64,000 nucleotides of DNA from assembly GCF_027172205.1 (NCBI RefSeq), contig NC_070607.1, forward strand, positions 5,714,001 through 5,778,000, in the 5' to 3' direction. Source of the DNA: Podarcis raffonei (taxonomy: Eukaryota > Chordata > Lepidosauria > Squamata > Lacertidae). Below are positions 41,228 to 54,410 of the stretch, in pieces. Both the position numbers and the translations under genes were made by a program. A model generated the notes under the pieces. The model was not told the origin of the DNA and made no database searches. It worked only from the letters and a program-made list of their open reading frames with translations. The stretch's first letter is position 1. Each line of letters opens with the position of its first letter.

Positions 41228-44200
41228 AATAATAATAATCACTTAAGGAATAATAACATAAATGTCACTTAAGCTTCTCAGGCATGTACCTCAGCTGAGA
41301 AGGTCCTCTGGTTGTTGCCCACCTGCACCTGCTGAAGCAAATTTTAAATACATGGGCATAAGACATAGATGTGGGACGTTTTTGAATGCTCAAAAACCAG
41401 TTTTGAAAACGCTGTTCTAATTGGCAGAAGCTTTTTGGCACCGATATTTCTGGGTCAAGTGTAATGAGGTGTGATGTCTGTACATTACCGGAAGCAGCCT
41501 ATTGTTAATTCCCTTTTCTAATTCCACAGAGTTCCTGCCAGTCTAGAAGGGATGGCGTATATGTGCTAGAGAGCAAGATTAAATATTTTGGCATGAACTG
41601 CTGTAAAGCTGTGAGAATGGTACAGAGAAATTTTAGAAATCTTTGCACCATTGAAACAGGAACGACTGATTTTGGGCCCGCATTATATTTTCCAATAGAA
41701 ACATTTCTGTCTCCATATTCTCCAAATTGCAGTTCCAGTCACACATCTGGCCTCCTTCAGTCGCTGTTTTATACAGGGTTATCAAGAAGTACATGTCACG
41801 TAGAGAGTTCAGGTGTACAGAAGCACTGAAGACTGACTGAAAAGCCTATCCATTTCCACACAGCGACATCTATTTTTATTCAATTTTTATTCTTCCCTTT
41901 TGGATTTCAGTCTCATCAGATCCAGCATTCTTCCTCTTCCCCTGGCTTTAATGCAGCATTTCCAGTGTGCCACCCCCCCAAATGATTATGAGAGCATACA
42001 GTTTTGCTGTAATTTTAAAAGCAGCCTTTTTGTACTGAAAGTTTAGTGCAGATTGTTTGAAATCAATGTGGATTTCCCCTCCTCTCTAAATTTTAGCATA
42101 GATCTCATCTATACAAGCCTTGTTCTTTTAGCAGTTATTAATATTAGATCCTTCAGTAACTTGTCTGGAAATTAGATAGGTTTAGAAATAAGAGAGCAGT
42201 GCTAGGTAACATCCCCACGCCCCCCTTTTGTATTGTACTCATTCATTCTTTTGGAAGAGTTACTTTTGTTCATGGTTGCTGAACCATGGGAGAGAGAATT
42301 TTATCTCTTCCTAAACTTAGGAGACTGGGCTATGCTGTTGCAGCCATTTCACCTGTATGGGAAGATGGCATATCTTGTATTACTATCCTGGTGAGTGGTA
42401 AAAGTCTGCAGGGTTTGAATCTCTTTAATGTGTATGAGATTAACTGAGAAGAACCTGCCCAAAACTGAATATGGTTTTATTTAAAAGAGGGGGGATTTTA
42501 GTTGAAAGATGCCACAGAACCAGCTCATTATAAAAATGCCCTTGGGAGCCCTACAAAAAAAATTTGGTGCTTGTACAGTGGTATTCAACTTGAAAAGGTC
42601 TAGCACCTCTTAGTTGTCCATTGCATCTTATTTTGCCCTCAGACATTGGTAGTTTAAATGTAATTATCTAACCTTATCAGCTGCCTGTGGTCTGAAGTGT
42701 AAGAAATAAGGTGGTCTAAGGAGTTTACAATCTGAATTTTGCCATTAGTTGCGGTGGGGAGGGAACTCTGAGGGAACGGTGAGTACACTGTATGTGGTTT
42801 AGTTTACTATGAGTCAGTAGAGGTTGAAGACTTTGAAATAGAAAACTCTACTAATTGGGTGAATTAGGCTGGCAAAAGATGGCACAATCATATTCCTGCA
42901 CAGCAGTTGACTGCCAGCTCTTGTCTGCAATGTCTACAAAGATATTTTGTAGGAAAGCCGTGTAGCCTGTTCTCAGATCAACAAACTGTGCAATGTTTCT
43001 TCTCAAGGTTCATTTTGGAATGACTAATGTCACCACCTCCCTTGGTCTTTGGACACGTAGCATATAATTCCTGGAACTGCTGTGTTTGCTCATAGATGCA
43101 CAAATGTTTTTTCATCTGACTGGCTTAGTTTTCAAATTAAGTGTTAATAAGAAGTAGGAGTACCCTTCAGTCTGTATAATGACAAGTAGAAGAGTATCTT
43201 TGCTTAGTAATAACACTCAGCTGAAAATATCTGTTCATCTTTGTTCATTTGGGCTTTCAAGCTTATGGGTGAGCTCTGGGACAGCACAGCTGCCTAGATC
43301 TTTATTCTTATTCTTATTTCAATGCAGCAGCCCTTCAGAGATTTCTCTCCAGCTTCCTGTGAACAGTGTTTTGTGTCCAGAACTTGGTGAAAAATAGAGA
43401 CAGTCCTGATAACCACGCGATTTGCTCCAATGTTGAGCAAAACATATCCTGTCTAATGTACAAATTTCAATCTGAAAACTTAGGGGGAAAACAGTTCTAC
43501 TGTTCTCTAGATTAAGTTGTCTTGCTTATTGTGTGGAAGAGCTCCATTAAACTATGAACAGCTTTGTGGGTTGATGGTGGGAGTGTTTTAGTACCGCAAA
43601 TGTAAAATGCTTGATCAGTAGTTTAAAAGTTCTTTCTCTACAGCTTTCCTCCCGGAGAAGGAGCCTTTGGAGCCAAATAATCTTTCTTGTGTCCTCAAGT
43701 CTTTCCTGTTTGCTTTAGGGGCTAAAAGACATTTCCTTGTGTTGTTTGGGAAAGCCTTGATGTCCTAGGGATCTTTCACAGTGGGCAAGGTAGTATTTCC
43801 ATAGTTCAGAAACATCCCACACCTTCTTGGTTGGGCAGAATGTCCTGGGAATCTAGGCAGATAAGATCATAGCTTGGATTGTTCAACAAAGTAAAATAGT
43901 AATCTTTCACCAGTCTTCCCTACGTAAATTGGATATCTTGTTTTCCCTCATTGAGAATGCTACATACTTTTCTATTTGCTCCATCCCAAAATGACGGGGA
44001 GATTAATTTTCCTTACACTTTCACATCACTGTTAGTAGTTTCTGAATTCTAAAAATCAACAGAAGAATTCATATGTCATTCAGTTCTCCATGTTGCATAG
44101 CAAGTAGAGTTCTGGCAAGTAGTTACCTGAAAATCTGAAGAAGTCAACCTTTTAGTAGATGCTGGATTTAAAAACTGGCTGTTTCTGCAGATGCACACAG

Positions 44201-44278
44201 TGAAAAGTACTAGAAATCAGCAGGTATAGGAGATCATGTCTAAGGATGTGAAATTCAACTGTCTTTAATAATTCACAG

Positions 44279-44414
44279 GTGTAGCAGAAGCTGCAATGGC
44301 AACATTTGGTCAACTGAAGCAAAGATGGTACTTGTACATTGCCTCTCGACTTGCTTTGTGAGAGACTTCCTGTAGCCTTTGGAAGAACGCAGCAGGAGAG
44401 GACTGCTTGTCATC
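44279..44414 (+). other. FAM20B: FAM20B exon 2, 5'UTR part
   Basis: Acceptor 'taataattcacag|GTGTAG' at 44,278/44,279 precedes the coding start by 136 bases. An in-frame TTG at 44,379 is not used as a start, because family proteins begin with MKLKQRV at 44,415. Confidence 0.6.
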
Positions 44415-44791
44415 ATGAAGTTGAAACAACGTGTGGTGCTTCTGGCAATCCTCCTTGTCATCTTTATTTTTGCCAAGGTTTTCCTCATAGACAACCTGGA
44501 CACTTCAGCAGCTAACCGAGAGGACCAGCGTGCCTTTCACCGTATGATGGCAAGCCTGCGGGTGGAGCTGGACCCACGACTTGACCACACTCTGCAGTCT
44601 CCCTGGGAGATTGCAGCCCAGTGGGTGGTGCCACGGGAAGTGTACCCAGAGGAGACGCCAGAACTGGGGGCAGTGATGCATGCTATGGCTACAAAAAAGA
44701 TAATCAAAGCAGACGTAGGCTATAAGGGAACCCAGCTGAAGGCATTGCTCATACTGGAAGGTGGGCAGAAAGTGGTCTTCAAACCCAAGAG
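44415..44791 (+). CDS. FAM20B: FAM20B coding exon 1 (start, membrane anchor, stem)
   Basis: Begins ATG AAG TTG AAA CAA with a cytoplasmic tail of about six residues, then the signal anchor. It ends within an Arg codon at CCCAAGAG|GTAAAA. Contains [20 protein letters not shown] and the start of the kinase lobe ([18 protein letters not shown]). Confidence 0.97.
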
Positions 44792-47700
44792 GTAAAAAGG
44801 TCATACAGTGACTGGATGAAATATATTGAGTGTTCCCCTTGCCCCAACTCCATGACTTGCTTTGGGGTTTCCCAAATTGGGAGTACTGGTTATCATTCTC
44901 CACTGGATGGGTAAAGACAGATCAGGGAAATGGATAGCTAATAATAATAATAATAATAATTTATTTATACCCCGCCCATCTGGCTGGGCTTCCCCAGCCA
45001 CTCTGGGCGGCTTCCAAAAAAAATATTGAAATACTGTAATACATCAAACATTAAAAGCTTCGCTAAACAGGGCTGCCTTCAGATGTCTTCTAAAAGTCTG
45101 GTAGTTGTTGTTCTCTTTGACATCTGGTGGGAGGGCATTCCACAGGGAGGGCGCCACTACCGAGAAGGCCCTCTGCCTTGGCTTCTCGCCGTGAGGGAAC
45201 CGACAGAAAGCCCTCGGTGCTGGACCTTATCAAACTTTTCACCACATTGCACATGTATGGGAAAAGTGACCACCTTTCCTTTTCCAGCTTATAGCCCACG
45301 TCTGACGGGCTATGCTCGATATTCTTCCAGTGTTATGGAGCTAAGTGAGAAGAAGCTGCAAGGAAGTGCCTAGCCTATTGCCTGAGAGAATCAGCTCTTG
45401 TCTTCCTGGCCTGGGATGTGGACCATACAGCAAGTCCACTGTCAATCAGTAACAGCTCTAGTTAAAAGCTTCCTTGCATGTGTGGCCATGTGATCAGCTG
45501 CTTGGGAACATGTCTCAAGTAATGTGCCATCTTGATTCAGAAACTCAATCTGCTTGGATTTTGCTTCTGTAGCTTAAAGGAAAAATCGAGCATTATGACC
45601 CAGATTGTCTGTCTGCTTGCAATTTTTAGATATGCCAGAGACTATGTGGTAGAAGGAGAGCCGTATGCTGGGTATGACAGACACAACGCAGAGGTGGCAG
45701 CCTTTCACCTGGACAGGTATATAAATGTTGAGTTAGAATTCACTCTTCTTGGAAATGGATAATAAACACCTTCTTTAAGCTCTGAATAGAAATTTTGTTT
45801 TTAATTGAAAAAATGTGAGGAAATAATGACTTCCTGTTCTGTACCTAATTCAGTTATATCCTCATATGAGTGCAACAGGCCGTCATGGTTTTCTTAAGTA
45901 ATTACATTTCTAATGTGAGGTTCAAGCTGTTTCTCTGAGTAGGGCCAAATTGCTGCAAATGAGGCAGGCCTGTGGAAAGTAAACATTGCTTCCAGGTGAC
46001 TCAGGCATGGAAACTGAAGGTTGAGGTGACTAATGTAGGTATATTCAAGCAAGCAGGTGTTTTTTTGTGTGTGTTCCTTTAAAGTAGACTGGTAACGTTT
46101 GTAGACTTGCTTGTAAAGCTGCACTGAAGCAATAAAATTGCAGAGCATGTTCTGAGGGCACATGATGCAGCCATTTCTCTCATAAGTGCCTGAATGGAAT
46201 ACCATTTGGGAACCTTAAACATGCCAGTTTGACTTCCGTTATGGATGAAGGGTGGGATACAAATGTACTAAACAAACCTTTGTGGAGGAAAAGTATTTTT
46301 TTCTGAAGAAAGATCCCTCCCGTCTCTCACATTTTTTGTCTAGTCCTTCTCACAAATGTCAAATGAATCCAAGCATTATTTACTTGAGGACTTTATTTAA
46401 AGCAGTATTTGGGGGCAGAACACTGTGTACAGCTGCTTCAGGCCCGGTCCCAACAGCTAAACAATTTGTTTTGAAGCTCAAACCATTTTTACAGCCTAAG
46501 AGCAAATCCACTATTGTTCTGCTCTAACCCTGCTTTTCGTACTGAGCACCACCCACCTATGAAGTGTGGATGGTGACCCTGCGTATGCAATTTTGGAAGT
46601 TTCAATGCAGCTGAGACATTATCGTGAAATTGTCAGCCTCTTTTGTAAAGTTTTTTTTTTTTAATTTTTGGAATTTTCTTCCTTAGATATTTGGGAGGCG
46701 ACTGGATTGTTCCATATTGTCTCACTTCCTTCTTACTTTTCTTCTCCAAACAGAATCTTAGGTTTCCGACGAGCCCCTCTAGTGGTTGGTAGGTTTGTGA
46801 ATCTCCGCACAGAGATCAAACCCGTTGCCACAGAACAACTGCTAAGTACGTTCTTGACATTAGGTAGGTGACAAAGTATATTTCATGAAGACCTCTAAAA
46901 TAAAATTGAAAAAAATCCCAGCAAGGGGCTTGTGGAAGTTAATTGCTGTTGGGAAAGCAGGCCTAATGTTCTGCAAGCCCCTTAGGCTCAGTCAGATACA
47001 GTATTCCTGATTTCTTGTGCTTAGAAGATTGTGAGTGTGTAGCGGGTTTGTGGGTTTCCTTCCCCTCATATATACAAATTCTTCCCCTTCCAGTGTGCAT
47101 TGATATTAATACTATGATAATGTATTAAAGTTACCTCTGGTTGTAAATTCTGGTTTGACACCAACACTATGATTACTGTGGACATTGGTAGAATCTAATA
47201 CTGCACCTTAGGTAAAGGTAAAGGCACCCCTGACCATTAGGTCCAGTCGTGGCCGACTCTGGGGTTGCAGCGCTCATCTCACTTTATTGGCTGAGGGAGC
47301 CGGCGTACAGCTTCCGGGTCATGTGGCCAGCATGACTAAGCCGCTTCTAGCGAACCAGAGCAGCACACGGAAACACCGTTTACCTTCCCGCAGGAGCGGT
47401 TCCTATTTATCTACTTGTACTTTGACGTTCTTTCGAACTGCTAGGTTGGCAGGAGCAGGGACCGAGCAATGGGAGCTCACCCCGTCGCAGGGATTCAAAC
47501 CGCCGACCTTCTGATCGGCAAGTCCTAGGCTCTGTGGTTTAACCCACAGCGCCACCCGCGTCCCATACTGCACCTTAGTTGGTGCTAAAAAGAGAACTCC
47601 TGGTCTCCTAACCACAGGGGATTGGAAACAGCTTTTTCTGGACTTAATTCACAGATGGTTTAGTGTGAAGGATTCTTATCTGAGAGAATATTCTGTTGAG

Positions 47701-50700
47701 AAGCAGTCTTTGCCATTTCACTTCTTTCTCTGTTAATTGAGTTAGTAGTGTTCAATGGTAATGTCAACAGATGATTTAGAAGCAGCAATTCGTTCTAAAT
47801 AAAACCCCTCATTTTAAAAGCAATGAAACTGCTATAACAAGTATCAGGAGGGCTGTTGCACAATTTGAGATCCCTGGCTTTGTTTATGGAAATATGTCAG
47901 AAAAATACATTTGCATACTTCAAAGAAAGTATCTGCTTTTTCATTCAGCTGGGCCTTTAGTTAATCATGAGTGGAAAGGAGAGAGAAGCGGAGTTTTCTC
48001 TTGAGCAAATGAAATGGGTTAGTTTTAAAACTTAGAGATTTTAAGGTATCTCCTAGAAAGCTTCTGAAACATCTATAAACATTTTAATACTACTATATCA
48101 ACTTGACAAGAGATGGGTTTTGGCTTCTGCTTTCTTCTAAGGAAATAATACTTGCTTCTATGGAAAGTGCTACTATTGCCGGGAAACAGAGCCAGCCTGT
48201 GCCGAAGGGGACACCATGGAGGGGTCAGTCACGCTATGGCTGCCAGATGTTTGGCCGCTTCAGAAGCATCGACACCCATGGGGCAGAACGTACAGGGAAG
48301 GCAAGCTGGCCAGGTATAGAGCAAAATACTGTTTTTTTCTTTGCCATGTCTGTTGGTCAGTCGAGGGAATGGGCAGTATTTGTAGATGGAAAGGAGGGAA
48401 TCAGCCAGTTTTCCTGAAACTCTGTTACAGCCGAGGCCCTCAAGAATGGTATATTTTGTATATGGATTATATTGTTACAGCCCCTAAAGGTATCTGGTGG
48501 AAAAAAGGATTCTGAGAATGTTGTGCAATGGACGAAGGGGGCTGGAAGTACAGATGCGAAGGATTTTAAGAGATGATGGGAAGAAACAATCCATTTTGTT
48601 CTCTTTGTTTTCTTTCCCAAAGAATATGTAGAGTTGAAGTTCTTATAACTTAAATTAACTGGGTAGCAGTTGTCTGTGTATATGTGCATAGTGTACAATC
48701 TAATGTTTTGAGACCTGTTTCGTTTGCAACAGTTAGGCTTATTTCTGCATGTGAAGTAAACTGTGCTGACAAGAGCACATTTTGTTGTTCCCTACTAGGC
48801 AAAGACAAATTAGCCTTGCCACGTTTGTACATTTTCATATATAATTCTGTTCCATCCCATTTCATCATTAATCTGTGGTAATTCTTAATTTGCATTTGAA
48901 TATGTGCTTCTTAATGTATTTTCTCTCAAAATAATGCATTTCTAAACCTATTTTACCAAAATACAGTTTAAAATATGTTGGGAAATTCAGGAAGTGTGAA
49001 AGATGGTGGTTATCCAACTTCCACTTTAGCCTGAAATATGTAAATCAGGTTAGTGTGCATCAGAATTTGCAATGCTTGAATTTGTCAAGCATCCCTATTC
49101 CACATCCCTTTCTCAAACTCCACTTTTGACTATGATTGGTTTTGTTTATCTATCGTGATTACATCAGTACTTTAATTTGGTTTCCTGAGACTCTTGTTTC
49201 CATTAAAAATAAATAAATCCACTTCTACCTGCCCCTCTTGCTTGGGTTATGGCTGAAAACCATATTGACAGCATCTGCTGTTCACTATAACGTTACAGAT
49301 TTCAAGTTCTCCTTTGTGATCCCCACTAATGTTCTCTCACTTTCCTTACTGTTTCTCCTCAAATATTACTGCACCTTGCAGAAACAACCAAATATTGGTA
49401 TGCACTAAACCTTGGGCAAAATAAGGCAATTTCCCCTCTTTTTGTGGATTTGCCTTGAATTATTAAATGAGAACAGAATTGTCAGAGGGGAAGGTGGATG
49501 GAATTAAGAGCCTAAGTTAAAAGAGGAGATATAAAAGGCAAGCTGGTCATTAAAGGCAATTTTCTCACACACCATAATGGGAGAATATTGGCTTGAAAGC
49601 TAACTGGACATTCACCAGGTAGGCACTGAGCCAGTTTGACTAGCTCAGCAGTTACATTATGGAAATCTCTCTTTAATGCCTCTGACAATGCATGGTTATA
49701 TTTTAAATGAATCATAAAGCTTTCTCCATGTCTGCTTGCAGGTGGGAATATGATGAGAGCTACTGTGATGCTGTAAAGAAGACCTCACCCTACGACTCAG
49801 GCCCACGGCTCCTCGATATCATAGATACAGCCATCTTCGATTATTTGATTGGGAATGCTGATCGACACCATTATGAAAGCTTTCAGGATGATGAAGGGGC
49901 CAGTATGCTAATTCTACTTGACAATGCCAAAAGGTGGGAAATGTGTCAACATCTGTGAAATTTCTCCAAGCTAAATGACAGCCATATGGTTAGGAAAGAT
50001 TTGCATAAATTACTATTGTACTGTGGGCTCTCCCCAATGCATCTTTGTCCAGTCTAGTTCCCTCCAGAGGTTTGGGGCCACATCTCTCACTTTCCCTGAC
50101 CATTAGCTATGCTGGCTGAGGCTGGTGGGAGGCCAAAATATATGGAGGGCAACAGGTTGTGCAAGGCTACCCTCATGCTTTTAAGGTAGGGAACCAAAAG
50201 TGAATTTTTGTAAGCCTGCTATTGCTAATGCATCTGATTCCCTTTAAGTTTGTGGGTTAATTGAAATGTCAGGGATTGCTGAAGTCCTTAACTCTGTGGT
50301 GTGGAGTAGGGGAGAATTTTCCAGCAACTTCACTGAATTTGTATCCATTTGTTTTTCAGCTTTGGGAACCCTGTCTTGGATGAGAGAAGCATTTTAGCAC
50401 CTCTTTATCAATGCTGCATGTAAGTAAAGGAGAAATAAGATCTTTTATACTGTACACACCTTGCAATCCCCGACCCAAACATCCTGGGAGTCTGACAATC
50501 CAGTGCTGCCTCAGTGCATTAAGAGAATGGTTAGGATAATGAATAAAAATGCATGTGCTTTGCAGACTCTTACTACAGTGTCTTGATGATCTGCAACTTT
50601 TGTTTGAGACTGAGATGCTGGCTGCACATTAAACTTGTCACATCAAAAGAAGCTATTCCTCTGAACCCCCAGGATCAACTAGCTGCTAACGGAGAGATAA

Positions 50701-52103
50701 GACAGGATGGAGCAGCTCTATGATCTCCCTCCAGCTTTTTCTTCCTGTCACTGTCTTCAGAATTGTTTGCAGTCAGTGCCTGGCTTTACATGTAGCTGCT
50801 TTTCATGTGACAAGAGTCACATGTTGTCAAGCTCTGTGATTCCATCTGAGCCATCTGCATTACATGTAACTTAAGCTTTTGATGAGAGAAGTGAAGAAGT
50901 AGCTGCAGGGAAGAAAGAAAGGCAAGAAGTGCAGTAATTAGTAGGCTGAGTGGGCTCAAAGCTTAGGAACTTTAAACGGGCGTGACTGAGGTTTTTTGGC
51001 CTTGGAGGAAATCAATTTCTGAGAAGTGCTTTAGTATGCAATATCATTATCATTATTTTATTTGTATTCTGCCTTTCCAGAGTGAAAACTATAGGCGGCT
51101 CGCAACATAAAAAGATTTACATAATTAGAAGCCAAAGTAGTAGTAATAAGGAATAAATAAAACACACCCAAAAAGTACACGACCAAATTGAACAATTTTC
51201 ACAAAAATATTAAGTTGTAAAAATAAAGATACAGAAAAATTGTATTCACAATAGCAACAAAACCCTCTAAACAATACCCTAACCGAAGAGTGCACACGAT
51301 TCCTAGCTTGCTTTTATTTTTATTTTTATTTTTTTGCATAACCTCCAGTCTGAGCTGCAGCAGGAGAGGCTTGCAGTACAGTTTTAACTTACCACCTCCC
51401 TCGTGCCCTACACCACTCCTTACTAAATGTCCACATTATGCAATTATGAAATTCAAAATAAAGCTTTCAAATTGAACAACTTTATATAAAATAAATATTT
51501 ATGTAGATTATTTGCACAACTCATTTTCTGAGTAGGTCTTCTGTATTTATTGCATTGGTATTTTGCCTTTTCTCCAAGGAGGATTTTATCTTCTTGTTCC
51601 TGTGAGGTTAGGCGGAAAAATAGTGACTGGCCCAAGATCATCCAGTAAGCTTCATGGCTGAACCCAAATTTTCCCATTCCTACCACCCCCCCCCACTACA
51701 CACTACTTTGTTCGGAGTGTTTTATGCAAAATATGAGCAGCTTTGCTTATAGTTCAGTGTTACCATCTTGTGATATACGCGTGTGGACAGGCCCAAGTAG
51801 ACTGTGTCCCTCATCCTGAAGTCTGCAATCAAAACTTAGGTTTGCCATACATTCTCTCATTTCTTTTGCAGTATTCGAGTCTCCACATGGAACAGACTGA
51901 ACTACCTGAAGAATGGGGTCCTGAAGTCTGCCTTAAAAACTGCCATGTCTCATGATCCTATTTCACCAGTTCTATCTTCCCCTCATATGGATGCCCTGGA
52001 CCAGCGACTCCTGAATATCTTGGCTACAGTAAAGCAATGTACAGACCAGTTTGGACCAGACATTGTACTGGTAGAAGATAGGATGACACTCTCCCATTTG
52101 TAG
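44415..52103 (+). CDS. FAM20B: Glycosaminoglycan xylosylkinase, complete coding region in seven exons
   Basis: FAM20B phosphorylates the 2-OH of xylose in the tetrasaccharide linker of proteoglycans, in the Golgi lumen. This step licenses chain extension. Coding exons are 44415-44791, 45630-45716, 46754-46863, 48142-48313, 49742-49933, 50360-50419 and 51872-52103, all with GT-AG borders. They sum to 1,230 nt, that is 409 residues plus a stop, the length that I recall for the human protein. Residues about 7-25 form a type II membrane anchor ([19 protein letters not shown]). The C-terminal kinase-like region carries the catalytic block [12 protein letters not shown], then ILLDNAKSFG for metal binding, and conserved cysteines (CYYC, QCC). 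Closeness to human is by recall. The frame is intact and no oddity was found. Confidence 0.97.
44943..45237 (-). mobile_element. L2-like LINE 3' end in FAM20B intron
   Basis: (AAT)n, then 'cccgcccatctggctgggct' and, on the minus strand, the close of an L2-type ORF (the same [14 protein letters not shown]-like ending is readable in the copy at 58.1 kb). Truncated. Confidence 0.75.
45630..45716 (+). CDS. FAM20B: FAM20B coding exon 2
   Basis: Acceptor 'gcaatttttag', donor 'GGACAG|GTATAT'. Encodes [20 protein letters not shown] and EVAAFHLD. The exon is 87 nt and keeps phase 2. Confidence 0.95.
46754..46863 (+). CDS. FAM20B: FAM20B coding exon 3
   Basis: Acceptor 'cttctccaaacag', donor 'ACATTAG|GTAGGT'. 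Encodes [20 protein letters not shown] and [16 protein letters not shown]. Length 110 nt, entering in phase 2 and leaving in phase 1. Confidence 0.95.
47211..47564 (-). mobile_element. Sauria SINE (copy 8) in FAM20B intron
   Basis: Full-length minus-strand copy with a perfect 13-bp target duplication ATACTGCACCTTA (47198-47210, 47565-47577). The unbroken duplication points to a relatively young insertion. Confidence 0.96.
48142..48313 (+). CDS. FAM20B: FAM20B coding exon 4 (cysteine-rich block)
   Basis: Acceptor 'ctttcttctaag', donor 'CTGGCCAG|GTATAG'. Encodes [20 protein letters not shown] and [20 protein letters not shown], including cysteines expected to form disulfides in the Golgi lumen. 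Confidence 0.96.
49742..49933 (+). CDS. FAM20B: FAM20B coding exon 5 (catalytic block)
   Basis: Acceptor 'tgtctgcttgcag', donor 'GCCAAAAG|GTGGGA'. Encodes [40 protein letters not shown] and LILLDNAK, so it holds both the catalytic aspartate loop and the metal-binding aspartate of the Fam20 fold. Confidence 0.96.
50360..50419 (+). CDS. FAM20B: FAM20B coding exon 6
   Basis: A short 60-nt exon: acceptor 'tttgtttttcag', donor 'TGCTGCAT|GTAAGT'. Encodes [19 protein letters not shown]. It shows no chance long open frame, so it is easily missed by ORF calling. It is supported by phase and family sequence. Confidence 0.94.
51046..51105 (-). mobile_element. L2-like LINE tail in FAM20B intron
   Basis: 'tatttgtattctgcctttcc' and 'ataggcggctcgcaacataa' look like the reverse complement of an L2-type 3' end. 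Only a fragment. Confidence 0.4.
51872..52103 (+). CDS. FAM20B: FAM20B coding exon 7 and stop
   Basis: Acceptor 'catttcttttgcag' precedes [20 protein letters not shown]. The exon ends [14 protein letters not shown] and TAG at 52,101-52,103. Confidence 0.96.
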
Positions 52104-54410
52104 CTTCAACAGGTGTTGGAGCAGATTTTCTCTCCCTATTTTTAAGAAAACAATACGAAAACAGCACAATTGGTTTTGCATGGCTGTGGGCAGGATGGAC
52201 TGGAACTGAAATGCCAGACTTCCTGAATTGAAGGAGAAAGCAGCGGCATGATGGTTTTGCTGAAGACAAGGAACTTGCCTTCAGGTAGCCCCACATCATG
52301 TTTTGGATGTCCATTGCTGGCAGTGGATGTTACACTGAGAGCACTCCTAGATTTCTTAAATAAGAAATTGGAAGTAGGCATTAAGACAGACTGATTCCAG
52401 AGAAGAGCCACAGTCCCCTCATCTAATCCAAATATGGTTTCAAGATTATAGCCCAATTCATAGTTGTAAAGAATGGGCTGCCTGTGCTTCCTTGCTGGCT
52501 ACCTAAAAAGAGAGCATGAAGACAAGATCAGTTGTTGAAGGGATCCCTTATTGCTTCTCCTGGCCCTCATGCATCTCACGCATTTTTGGCTGGAATTTTC
52601 TCAAGAGCTCCATGAAGGATTGCGTTATTGTTAGCAGCATTCAGCAAAATCCTTTAATTCCGAAATGCTAAGAAGAGAGACTATTTTAGATTGCTAATTT
52701 AAATCTATACTCCATCCGCAAGGCTGAAAGGATTCAGGACTGCATGATGCTGCAAAGACTCAACCAGCCATGAAGATCAACGATTATTGTGCAAACCATT
52801 GTTTTGTTACCACACAAGGATTCTTGCCAGTATTCTACTGATACGGACGGAATAAGCCTTGTGGTTTTTTAAAGGAGCAGATACAATTGAACCAAATAAT
52901 TATTTTAAAAAGTAGGAATGATTGAGATTCATTGTGTTCTCTCTGTATTGATACCCCTTCATGAGACAAGACCAATGGGGTTTGTTGCTAAAGTTTGCAG
53001 TTAATTTAAAAGATGGATACCACCAGAGACTGAGCAATGGAATATTTTCTGACTGGTGTGTCACTGCTTTTGTAAGTAGTTGCAGGTTGTGTGCCAGACA
53101 GTATACTTAACAGTATCCTGTCATTTTTCAGGGCTGAGCTGAACTTAAAAGCATTTCCAGTAGGCCTTTTCCAAGTGGCAGAAAGCTGCTTCTTCTGAAC
53201 TATCTACTGGCTTTTTGACCATTAGCCTTGAATTATACAGTGCTTCAGGAAATTTTAGGTGACTTTTTGAATGATAAGCCCGATTTTTCTGGAAATGATA
53301 TCCATCCACCATATCGGAGAGTAATTTGTAGAAGTTTATCCCATGTGTCAGCTTTGACATGTAGCATTCTTATGCATTATTCAGCAGACTTTATCAGAGA
53401 CTTTATCAGATTAAAGTTCCTGGGTTGGATACCTTGGAAGCCATGTGAAAAAGGCAAGGTTTGACTTTTTCAGTTAGCCTTAGTTTTTTTTGGGCAAAAG
53501 CTACAACTTCCTGCTTCCAGAGTAACAAATGGCAGGGGGATTCATTTTTTTCTTCTAAATCTTTTGCTCTTAGTCCATGTCAGTAACTGTCTGAAGGCAG
53601 TTGCCTAAACTGCAACCTGGCCTAAAAAGCAGTGGCAATCCCTATCTGTTGCAAGCTATCTACTTCAACAAAGAGAACATTGACAAATACAATGGTTTCT
53701 GTCAAGCTGGCTCAGCTAATCATCTTGAGTTTCTACAGGTGATGTCGATTTCTACCATGAGGGTCACTGGTTACAAAAATCTTTTTGAAACATGGCATGA
53801 AGGTGTGATCAGGTCAGGTACTAAGGTTAAATTCCCTGGACACTTCCAACATCAGCTGTTGCAATTATGTTGTGTGCAGGGGAAAAATGGAGTAGTACAA
53901 TTAGTGAAGGTAACCTCTTGCAGCTTGGATGTCTCCGTATTTATCTTTACACAAGCAGCAGCATACCAGTATGAAATTAAACAACTTTTCAAGCTGATAA
54001 AGACTCATTTCTGTGCAACAGTAACAGAGACAGAATTAGCTTTGAAGCACCAAAATATCTGAAGGAAGTACTACAGTCCTCTATCTTTGCCTGATTTGGC
54101 AAGTGGTGTAGAAAAAAAACACACATTTGTATTTTGGAATCTGATGAACTGGAAATGTCATTTAAGAGATAAAAAAAAAGAAACTAATTTATTAAGAAGT
54201 TAACTTATTTATGTAGCAGCTGGAGCAGAGTGCACACACCTCTTGGACCTGCCAGAAGGTTGCCTTTGGGAGTGCCTGCAAATGGAAACTATTGGAAGAA
54301 AAGAACTCAATATAATCTTGATTCTGTTATGTGTTTTCCCAGGTTCAGACTGCATAAATAAGTATTATGTGAATAAATTTTTTAATAAAACTCTGGGTTG
54401 GGGTTTTTTG
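52104..54410 (+). other. FAM20B: FAM20B 3'UTR (predicted)
   Basis: Two AATAAA signals at 54,372 and 54,384 would end a 3'UTR of about 2.3 kb, similar to what I recall for mammals. No repeats are seen within it, consistent with transcribed UTR. A 153-codon frame at 53,601-54,062 has no recognisable domain. Later AATAAA words near 55,653 and 55,931 could serve as alternative ends. Confidence 0.6.
54372..54389 (+). terminator. FAM20B: FAM20B polyadenylation signals (predicted)
   Basis: Two AATAAA hexamers 12 bp apart, followed by a GT/T-rich stretch ('gggttggggttttttgc') typical of a downstream element. Confidence 0.6.

Noticed and set aside
44379-44414. Upstream extension of FAM20B (frame opens at TTG 44,379)
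   Set aside because: It is not an ATG. Known family proteins begin with MKLKQRV, which matches the ATG at 44,415.
53601-54062. 153-codon open frame in the FAM20B 3'UTR
   Set aside because: No recognisable domain, no splice context, and it lies in a region that is most simply the 3'UTR.
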